From Eisenibacter elegans DSM 3317 (lineage in GTDB: Bacteria; Bacteroidota; Bacteroidia; Cytophagales; Microscillaceae), in the NCBI RefSeq assembly GCF_000430505.1, contig NZ_AUMD01000002.1, forward strand, positions 1 to 36,482: a stretch of 36,482 bases of DNA. Direction: 5' to 3'. Positions 14,878 to 21,343 of the stretch are shown here, in pieces. The notes beneath the pieces were generated by a model, which ran no database searches, was not told where the DNA came from, and was given only the letters and a program-made list of their open reading frames with translations. Numbering within the stretch: the stretch's first letter is position 1; the number at the start of each line of letters is the position of its first letter. The translations under genes and the position numbers were made by a program.

Positions 14878-16683
14878 TCAAGATGACTTGAGCTGTAAGG
14901 CCTGATACTGATTGGTGAGTTCGAGGTATTTGCAGCGAAAATAGAGCTTAGCACGCCCTAGGTCTTGCTCATATTGTTTGATTTTTGATTCTTCTATATA
15001 GGCTTGGAGCACTGCCTCGCTTGTTTCGAGATCTTTGGCCTTGGCTTCAAAAAGGTTTTTTTGTGCCTTTGATTTTTCGAGCGCCTTGACCAAAATTTGT
15101 TCGTTGGCTTCGAGCCGTGTTTTATACTTTTCTAGTTCGTCTTGTCGAAGCCGCATCGTCTCTTGGGTAGCTTGTAGCTCTTCGAGGTTTTGCCGTAGCT
15201 CTTCCTCGGCGGCGTGTTGTGCTTCTACCGAAGTTTTTAGCGCTTTCTCATTGATCTTTGATTTTTCGAGCGCCTTGACCAAAATTTGTTCGTTGGCTTC
15301 GAGGCGGTCTTTGTATCTTTCTAGTTCCTCTTGTTTGGCGCGCATGGCCTCTTGGGTAGCTTGTAGTTCTTCGAGGTTTTGGCGTAACTCCTCTTCGGCG
15401 GCTTGCTGCGCTTCTACAGATGCTTTGAGGGCTTCTGCGTTGGCCTTTGATTTTTCGAGCGCCTTGGTCAAGATTTGTTCGTTGGCTTCGAGGCGGTCTT
15501 TATATTTTTCGAGCTCAATTTGCTTCTTGGCCATGGCCTCTTGGGTAGCTTGTAGCTCTTCGAGGTTTTGGCGTAGCTCTTCTTCAGAGGCTTGTACTCG
15601 TTGGTAGGCTTCCTGCATTTCAATATCACGCTGTACACGTTCGGTGATATCTTGTGCCATTCCGATAACCATCACATGGTCGTGGCTGTTTTTGTTTATG
15701 CGGATTGATGCCTGGAAGTGCCTCCAGTCTGTAAATGTAGGGTGTTTTAGCCTAAACTGATACTTATAGACTTGGTCTTGGGCATCTGCGATGGCCTGAG
15801 GAATCAAATCATATAGGAGGCTATTGTCTTCGGGGTGTATGATATTGTTAATGTCATCTAGTTGGAGCTCCGTTCCTTCGGGGTAGCCATACAGCGTAGC
15901 CAAGTTGGGTGAATGAAACAGCTCCTGAGTCGTTATATTGATTTCAAAGCCGGCCATTTGTGCCATTTTTTCAGCTACAGCCAAGAGTGCTTGTTGGTCA
16001 GCTAGGGCTTGTTTTTGCTCTTGTAGCGCCTCTTGGGTAGCTTGTAGCTCTTCGAGGTTTTGGCGCATTTCTTCTTCTTGTGCCAATAGTTCTTCGGCCT
16101 TGGCTTGACTTTCTTCTAAGAGTTTTTTGTTGAGGTCATTGTTGATAAGGCTTTCGAGCACGGCGCTCATATTGGCGGCCATTTTGGGCAAAACTTGGCG
16201 GTATTTTTTTTCGAGTTGGTGGATATAAACCAACTCCACAGCGCCATAGGTTTTTCCTCCAAAAATCAGGGGCATTACCTGTATACACACAGCCTGTAGC
16301 TGGCCTGTAGTGTGTGAGAGTGTTACATTTTTGGCGGGGATGCCATCGAAGAATAAGTGCTTTTCGGAGGCGATGGCCTGCCCTACTACTCCTTCTCCCA
16401 GCGCATATACCTGTTGGGGGAGCTTGGCCAATGCACAAGCATAGGTGGCATAAGCCTCGGCTTTTTGTGCTTCGCGGTTATATAGATACAACACACCGCT
16501 AAAGGCATTGGTAAACATAGCCAGCTCTTCGAGCAATATGTCACAAAACTCCTGAAGTGATTTGGCATAATTGACCCGCAGTGTGTCATCAAAAGTACTC
16601 AGACTCTTCTCTTCCCACAGCTTACGTTGATACTCAGCCTCTTGGGTTAGCTCTTCGGGTGTTTGGAGGTTTTGGGTATCCAT
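14878..16683 (-). CDS. GAF-PAS coiled-coil sensor protein without catalytic output
   Basis: The 601-residue protein has a helical lead-in and GAF domain (about 30-185; motif LGEGVVGQAIAS near 95-106) and a coiled coil carrying RQNLEELQATQE (about 186-240). A PAS fold follows (about 242-352; GMAQDITERV at its end), then a 250-residue coiled coil. The last part contains three units of 63 residues, each with RQNLEELQATQE and LEANEQIL-KALEKSK. There is no kinase, cyclase, phosphatase or DNA-binding domain, so it must act through protein contacts. Soluble; no signal peptide or membrane segment. It starts 7 bp after the preceding GAF gene stop and is the fourth gene of the leftward GAF cluster. The function is not known; sensing a small ligand or redox state is inferred from GAF/PAS. 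Confidence 0.87.
   Translation of the reverse strand: MDTQNLQTPEELTQEAEYQRKLWEEKSLSTFDDTLRVNYAKSLQEFCDILLEELAMFTNAFSGVLYLYNREAQKAEAYATYACALAKLPQQVYALGEGVVGQAIASEKHLFFDGIPAKNVTLSHTTGQLQAVCIQVMPLIFGGKTYGAVELVYIHQLEKKYRQVLPKMAANMSAVLESLINNDLNKKLLEESQAKAEELLAQEEEMRQNLEELQATQEALQEQKQALADQQALLAVAEKMAQMAGFEINITTQELFHSPNLATLYGYPEGTELQLDDINNIIHPEDNSLLYDLIPQAIADAQDQVYKYQFRLKHPTFTDWRHFQASIRINKNSHDHVMVIGMAQDITERVQRDIEMQEAYQRVQASEEELRQNLEELQATQEAMAKKQIELEKYKDRLEANEQILTKALEKSKANAEALKASVEAQQAAEEELRQNLEELQATQEAMRAKQEELERYKDRLEANEQILVKALEKSKINEKALKTSVEAQHAAEEELRQNLEELQATQETMRLRQDELEKYKTRLEANEQILVKALEKSKAQKNLFEAKAKDLETSEAVLQAYIEESKIKQYEQDLGRAKLYFRCKYLELTNQYQALQLKSS
15050..15585 (-). repeat. 189-bp tandem repeat encoding 63-residue coiled-coil units
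   Basis: Reading leftward, unit 1 covers about 15585-15397, unit 2 15396-15208 and a partial unit 3 15207 to about 15060. Each encodes EEELRQNLEELQATQE followed by a RLEANEQIL and KALEKSK segment. DNA identity between units is high by eye, so the array should be prone to slippage and copy-number change. Confidence 0.75.
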
Positions 16684-16690
16684 AATGTGC

Positions 16691-17533
16691 TTAGCTATTT
16701 TGTGGAGGTTGTTGGGTTAGTTTCAGTTGTAGATCCTCTAGGGCTTGTTGTTTTTGTGCCAACATTTTTTTGAGGTCATTGATTTCTTGTTGTAGCTTGG
16801 TAGTTTCTTGAGCTACTTGTGCGGCTACCTGTTCGGCGATACTGGATTCCATAAACTCTTGCTTGAGCTGTATATCGGCTAGGTATTGGTCGAGCCTAGC
16901 TTGTTGGGCTTGCAGGGCTTCGTTTTGGTGGCGCAGCTGTTCTTCTTTGTGCTGCAACTGAATGTTTTGTTGCAGTGCCTGATTGAGCGCACTGGCTATA
17001 GCCAGTTTGTTGAGCATGCTTTCAAGCATCAGGGCGATACTTTCTTGCATACGCTCAATGAGTTGAAAAAACAGCGGTGGGGGTGGTTTTACAAATTGCA
17101 ATTCTATTACGGCTACACACCGCTCTATGGCTACAATAGGCACAAATACCAGGCTACAAATACTCAGCTGTATGGAGGCACCCGGATGGAGGAGGTGCTT
17201 CGGAGGGAGTTGGTCGTAGTACAATATGCGTTGGCTTTTGGCTGCTTGTCCTACAGTTCTTTCGCCTTGTGTGTAGGCTATTTGTTGGAGTTTTTCGATT
17301 GGGCAGCCATACGTACCCACACAAGCAAAGGCCGCATTGCTCTCCTCCCATACATAAATCATAGCCACACAAGCCTCTACCTCCTCTGCCATAGCGTTGA
17401 TGAAGTGCGTAGCAAACTCTCCTAGCGATACCTGTTGGTAGCGGCGCATGACAGCGTTGAGGTGCTGTACTTTTTCATTCAGTGCAGCGGTGTTTGTGTG
17501 ATGGCTATCGGGAGGCGTAATCGTCATCATCAT
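16691..17533 (-). CDS. GAF coiled-coil protein, 280 aa
   Basis: A GAF domain occupies residues about 25-175, with the paralogue-wide pattern TYGCPIEKLQQIAYTQGERTVGQAAKS (read in two parts) and a following YYDQLPPK. The C-terminal 100 residues are coiled coil (EEQLRHQNEALQAQQARLD; KLQQEINDLKKMLAQKQQ). No output domain is present. Its ATG overlaps the stop of the preceding gene in an ATGA (17530-17533), the mark of translational coupling. ATGATGATG leaves the exact start open by one or two codons. It is the smallest and simplest member of the cluster and may be an adaptor subunit; this is inferred. Confidence 0.82.
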   Translation of the reverse strand: MMMTITPPDSHHTNTAALNEKVQHLNAVMRRYQQVSLGEFATHFINAMAEEVEACVAMIYVWEESNAAFACVGTYGCPIEKLQQIAYTQGERTVGQAAKSQRILYYDQLPPKHLLHPGASIQLSICSLVFVPIVAIERCVAVIELQFVKPPPPLFFQLIERMQESIALMLESMLNKLAIASALNQALQQNIQLQHKEEQLRHQNEALQAQQARLDQYLADIQLKQEFMESSIAEQVAAQVAQETTKLQQEINDLKKMLAQKQQALEDLQLKLTQQPPQNS

Positions 17534-18792
17534 TGCGCAGCGATTTGGGCTTTTAGGGTGGCTATTTCGGCTTTGAGCGCTGCTATTTCGGCTTTCTGCT
17601 CTTGGTCGCGTTGTTTGGTTTTTTGTTGTGCTTTGGCGATGATTTGCTCACTGATTTTGAGCTTACTTTCGGCCTTGGTCAGTTCCTGTGCTTTGTCTTG
17701 TAGGGTTTGCTCCTTAAGGCGTATTTGTTGTGAGAAGTCTTGCGCCAAGGTTTTATTAAAAAAGCCTTCCAGCATCGCCGTGATTACCGTCAGCAGGTTT
17801 TGTTGCTCTTTGGCCAATAGTTGCGTAGAAGCGCTGGGGCTGTATACCTGAATGTATCCAGACTGTCCGTCGATGGTTTGTAGAGCTTGTTTGGCAATGC
17901 TATTAGTTGGGATGGCGGGGGTGTGCTCACTGGGGAAATGCGCTGTCCAACTGCCATAGGCGATGGTTAGGTAGAGGTTTCTGTGGTGGGCTAATGTTTG
18001 GAACAAGATACTCCCTACTTGGCTGGCCGTTTCGGTGATGTCGTGGGTTTCTTTGAGCAGCTCAGATACCTGCATAATGGTTTGAAGCTCCAACACACGT
18101 GCTTGGTTTTCGGCCAGCAAACCTTCCATTTGCTCATGGGTAGCTTGTAGTTCTTCCATATTTTGGCGCATCTCCTCCTCCTGTGCGCGCAGTTGTTCGG
18201 TTTGTTGTTGCATTTCGCCCAAGAGCCGCTCCATCCGGTGTGTGTTGAGCTTATTTTTGAGAATAGCCGCAATAGAGCTGTTGATTTGCCGCAGTAGCCG
18301 CCGGTGTCGTCGTTCTAACGGTCGTAAGAAAGAGAACTCCAATACGCCAAAAGCTTCTTCATTAAACAACAAAGGGTAGAAAATAATGGCGGCAGTGCGG
18401 ATTTGAATATCGGGACGTTCAAAGCTTAGGTACTCGCCTGGCAAGTCTTCAAGATAGATGCGCTCTTTTTGCTCCAGACACTGATAGGCCAAGGCTGGCG
18501 CTTCGGTCAGCGATTGATGAGCAGCATATCCGGCGCTGAATGTCAGTGATGTTTGGTTTTGGGTATCGCACACATAAAATGCTCCGGCAAAGGCCTCTGT
18601 CAAGTCGCCCAAATGTCGGATAAGGTTTTGGGCAAACACATCGAGGGAGTCATTGGAATAGGTGCGCAGCAAACCCTCTAGGGCATCAAGTTGTGCATCG
18701 AGCCAAGCCTGTTGGGCGAGTGCTACTTGCTGTTCGCTCCACTCAGAAGCTGCGTCAAGGGGGGGTGATGGATTTGCAGAGGCATCGGACAT
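17530..18792 (-). CDS. GAF coiled-coil protein, 420 aa, with a possible second GAF-like domain
   Basis: Residues about 45-180 are a GAF domain that has lost the GEGVVGQA signature kept by its paralogues (here YQCLEQKERIYLEDLPGE). A coiled coil with QEEEMRQNMEELQATHEQ follows (about 183-240). Residues about 240-350 look like a second, divergent GAF or PAS-like module (TASQVGSILFQTLAHHRNLYL ... SGYIQVYSP). The end is a regular coiled coil (AEIAALKAEIATLKAQIAAQ). No catalytic domain is seen. It starts 21 bp after the phosphatase stop and overlaps the next gene by 4 bp, so the four GAF genes form one operon. Confidence 0.82.
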   Translation of the reverse strand: MSDASANPSPPLDAASEWSEQQVALAQQAWLDAQLDALEGLLRTYSNDSLDVFAQNLIRHLGDLTEAFAGAFYVCDTQNQTSLTFSAGYAAHQSLTEAPALAYQCLEQKERIYLEDLPGEYLSFERPDIQIRTAAIIFYPLLFNEEAFGVLEFSFLRPLERRHRRLLRQINSSIAAILKNKLNTHRMERLLGEMQQQTEQLRAQEEEMRQNMEELQATHEQMEGLLAENQARVLELQTIMQVSELLKETHDITETASQVGSILFQTLAHHRNLYLTIAYGSWTAHFPSEHTPAIPTNSIAKQALQTIDGQSGYIQVYSPSASTQLLAKEQQNLLTVITAMLEGFFNKTLAQDFSQQIRLKEQTLQDKAQELTKAESKLKISEQIIAKAQQKTKQRDQEQKAEIAALKAEIATLKAQIAAQ

Positions 18793-18813
18793 AGTAGGTA
18801 TAGGGCTTAGTGG

Positions 18814-20289
18814 TTATAGTTTGATGGCCATCAGGGTAATATCATCACGCTGCTCTTGTTCGCCTTGGAAAGCCTCCAAGGCTTCCGTAAAAATCGTTTT
18901 TTGGATATCTAGCGGTTGGTGGTGATGCGCTATAATCAAGTCTTCCAGCCGTTTATTGCCAAAGCGTTTGCGTTGTAGGTTGCAGTTGTCTAGCCAGCCG
19001 TCAGTGGTGAGGTAGAGTGCGTCGCCGTGTTTGAGCGTAAGAACTTGGTCTGTAAATTTGACTTTGAGGTTGGGTTGTGCGCCTCCCATCGAGCGACGGT
19101 CGCCACGGAGCTTGCCTAGTTGGCCATCTTTGACATAGTAAAGATCGCATTTAGCCCCGCTAAAGGTCAGTTCATAATACCCATTTTCTTTGGGAATCAA
19201 CTTGCAGAGCAGCAAATCCATCCCATCGCGGTTGTTGGATTCGGCTTGTTTCAGCCCTTGGCGCACATCTTCGTCTATGGCGGCCAATACTTGGCTGGGC
19301 TGGTCTAGGTTTTTGACGATGATATTTTGGTTAAGTAAGGTATTGCCAATCATACTCATAAAAGCACCGGGCACGCCGTGGCCAGTGCAGTCTACCACGG
19401 CCACAAAGTAGGTCTCTTCTTGGCTGAAGGCGGGGCTTCCAAACCAATAAAAATCGCCGGACACGACATCCTTGGGGCGATAAATAATGAAAGATTCGTT
19501 AAAAATATCTTTTAACCGCTCTTCTGAGGGCAAGATAGCCTGTTGAATCCGCTGGGCATAGCTGATACTAGCTACGATACGGTCATTGTTTTTTTCAAGT
19601 TCCTTAAAAGCCGTATCAATCTGCTCATTTTGCTCCAAAAGTGCATTCCGTATTTGGTTGAGCGCATCTAGGTTTTCTTTTAACTCTTGCTCTTGAATGT
19701 GGAGGCGGTCTTTTTGGGCTTGCGTTTCTTCCAACAGACGCCGGGTACGGGTATTGTTGGCAATACTTTCGAGCATGGTGGCGCTCGTCGGAATTACGGC
19801 ATCGAGCAAGGCGCGGTTACGACCCGAGAGCGGGTTGACATACACCAACTCCAGCACCCCATACACAATTTCATTGAATACCAAGGGGATGGTAAAAATG
19901 CTGTGGATATTAAGTGTAAGGGTAGAAAGGGCGATGCTGTTTTGTTGTGGGGGGAGGTCTTCGAAAATGATACTTTTGCGCGAACGCGCCGCCTGCCCCA
20001 CTACACCTTCGCCCCAACTGTAGGTTTGTTGGGCCAAGGCATCTATTCGGCAGCCATAAGCCGCCACTGCTTGCAGCTCCCCCTCTTCTTGGTTGGCCAC
20101 AAAGAGCACTGCCCGAAAGCTGCGGGTGGCTTGTGCCAGATAATGAATCATCACCTGACCAAATGCTTCCAGCTCATCAGAAAGGTGTGCCGTAAGGGTG
20201 GCGCTGTAGTTTTTAAGGGCTTTTTCAAGCCACTGAGTATCTACTTCGTCTTGGGAGGTGGTGTCCCAATAGTCGGTGATGATAGCCAT
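18814..20289 (-). CDS. GAF-domain SpoIIE-family (PP2C) serine phosphatase
   Basis: With the ATG at 20289 the protein has 491 residues; an in-frame extension to 20418 has no paralogue match and was rejected. A GAF domain spans about 25-180 (AAYGCRIDALAQQTYSWGEGVVGQAARS, read in parts), then a coiled coil with the cluster motif (QEQELKENLDALNQIRNALL, about 198-217). A complete PP2C/SpoIIE domain spans about 240-491. The metal-binding aspartates are visible in SGDFYW (about 278), VVDCTGHGVPGAFMSM (about 298), TTDGW (about 428) and RDDITLMAIK (about 481). The family dephosphorylates serine or threonine on partner proteins, classically STAS anti-anti-sigma factors; none is encoded here. It is the first gene of the leftward cluster and its only visible enzyme. 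Confidence 0.92.
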   Translation of the reverse strand: MAIITDYWDTTSQDEVDTQWLEKALKNYSATLTAHLSDELEAFGQVMIHYLAQATRSFRAVLFVANQEEGELQAVAAYGCRIDALAQQTYSWGEGVVGQAARSRKSIIFEDLPPQQNSIALSTLTLNIHSIFTIPLVFNEIVYGVLELVYVNPLSGRNRALLDAVIPTSATMLESIANNTRTRRLLEETQAQKDRLHIQEQELKENLDALNQIRNALLEQNEQIDTAFKELEKNNDRIVASISYAQRIQQAILPSEERLKDIFNESFIIYRPKDVVSGDFYWFGSPAFSQEETYFVAVVDCTGHGVPGAFMSMIGNTLLNQNIIVKNLDQPSQVLAAIDEDVRQGLKQAESNNRDGMDLLLCKLIPKENGYYELTFSGAKCDLYYVKDGQLGKLRGDRRSMGGAQPNLKVKFTDQVLTLKHGDALYLTTDGWLDNCNLQRKRFGNKRLEDLIIAHHHQPLDIQKTIFTEALEAFQGEQEQRDDITLMAIKL

Positions 20290-20372
20290 GCAAGTGTGTG
20301 GATAAGCTGCTACAATGAAATGTAGGCGGTGTAAGGTTTTTGACGAACAATCCCCCTTTATTGCCCTTCTGT

Positions 20373-20387
20373 TATTGGTTACCAATA
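20373..20387. promoter_or_regulatory. Operator-like palindrome upstream of the GAF-phosphatase operon
   Basis: TATTGGT-T-ACCAATA is a perfect 7-bp inverted repeat around one base. It overlaps a minus-strand near-consensus -7 box, TATATTGG (20389-20382), about 93 bp before the start codon. This would suit a repressor site, but no regulator gene is adjacent. Confidence 0.4.
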
Positions 20388-20436
20388 TACAAACTTTTGG
20401 CCATAATGCATACGGCACACGGGTTTTTCGACAAAA

Positions 20437-21213
20437 CTATTGCAATTCAAGTAAGATGGGGGCGTGGTCGGAGTGTTGAGCTTCTGGCAAAATGATGCTT
20501 CTCCTTAGTGTGGAACGTAAGGTTTCTGTTACCATATGGTAGTCAATGCGCCAGCCCACATTCTTGGCGCGGGCATTGCTACGGGTGCTCCACCAAGTGT
20601 ACTGATGTGGCTCTTGGTTGAAGTGTCGGAAGGTATCCACAAAGCCAGACGCGACGAAGTTGCTCAGCCAAGCACGTTCTTCGGGCAAGAAGCCGGAGGT
20701 CTTTTCGTTGGCCTTAGGGTGGCGGAGGTCTATTTCTTGGTGAGCAATGTTATAATCACCACAAATCAACAACGCTGGGTGGCTTTGGCGTAAGTGTTGG
20801 ATATATGCATAAAAAGCGTGATTCCACTCCATCTTAAATACTTGGCGCTCTACCCCCGAAGAGCCCGAAGGCATATAGACACTCATGACCGAGACCCCGT
20901 CAAAATCAGCGCGGATGACGCGCCCCTCAGCGTCGCCCAAGGGGTGTGGATAGTCTCCATAACCTATTTGGACAGCCCTAGGGGCTGTTTTGGATAAAAT
21001 AGCCACACCGCTATATCCCTTCTTGCTCGTAGCAGGGTGCCAGTAATGATGGGTGTAGCCTAGCTCTTCAAATAATTGAACAGGGACTTGTGCTTCGGTA
21101 GCTTTGATTTCTTGAAGGCATAGCACATCGGGTTGGGAGGCGCGTAGCCATTCTATCAATCCTTTCTGAATGGCTGCACGGATGCCGTTGACATTATAAC
21201 TGATGACTTTCAT
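20437..21213 (-). CDS. xth: Exodeoxyribonuclease III / AP endonuclease
   Basis: The ATG at 21213 yields 258 residues starting MKVISYNVNGIRAAIQKG, the canonical N-terminus; an in-frame extension to 21258 is rejected. Catalytic motifs of the exonuclease III/APE1 family are intact: LCLQEIKA with the metal-binding Glu (about 34), the SVYMPSG segment (about 108), CGDYNIAHQEIDL with Asp and Asn (about 145), WRIDYHMV (about 213) and the C-terminal SDHAPILLEL with the catalytic His. The enzyme incises at abasic sites in base-excision repair in the cytoplasm. It is downstream of, and co-directional with, the DUF5916 gene but separated by 130 bp, so probably expressed independently. Confidence 0.95.
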   Translation of the reverse strand: MKVISYNVNGIRAAIQKGLIEWLRASQPDVLCLQEIKATEAQVPVQLFEELGYTHHYWHPATSKKGYSGVAILSKTAPRAVQIGYGDYPHPLGDAEGRVIRADFDGVSVMSVYMPSGSSGVERQVFKMEWNHAFYAYIQHLRQSHPALLICGDYNIAHQEIDLRHPKANEKTSGFLPEERAWLSNFVASGFVDTFRHFNQEPHQYTWWSTRSNARAKNVGWRIDYHMVTETLRSTLRRSIILPEAQHSDHAPILLELQ

Positions 21214-21343
21214 GCGGTGGTGGAGTTGTGGTCCGATTATTAGCCAAAAACCATACAAGCCTTACGGCAAAAGACCCGCAAGAGCTTGTAGGAGTCGGCC
21301 TTATTTCGATGACAAAGTACTCAAACCATCCGCAGTTTCCAAA

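Noticed and set aside
15035-15607. 190-aa plus-strand frame opposite the coiled-coil repeats
   Set aside because: Ser/Cys/Arg-rich and repetitive because it mirrors the 189-bp repeat; no protein-like pattern.
19687-20325. 212-aa plus-strand frame opposite the GAF-phosphatase gene
   Set aside because: It is antisense to a strongly conserved GAF domain and shows no family features.
20290-20418. 43-residue extension of the GAF-SpoIIE protein
   Set aside because: It runs through the putative promoter and palindrome, and the paralogues begin close to the 20289 start.
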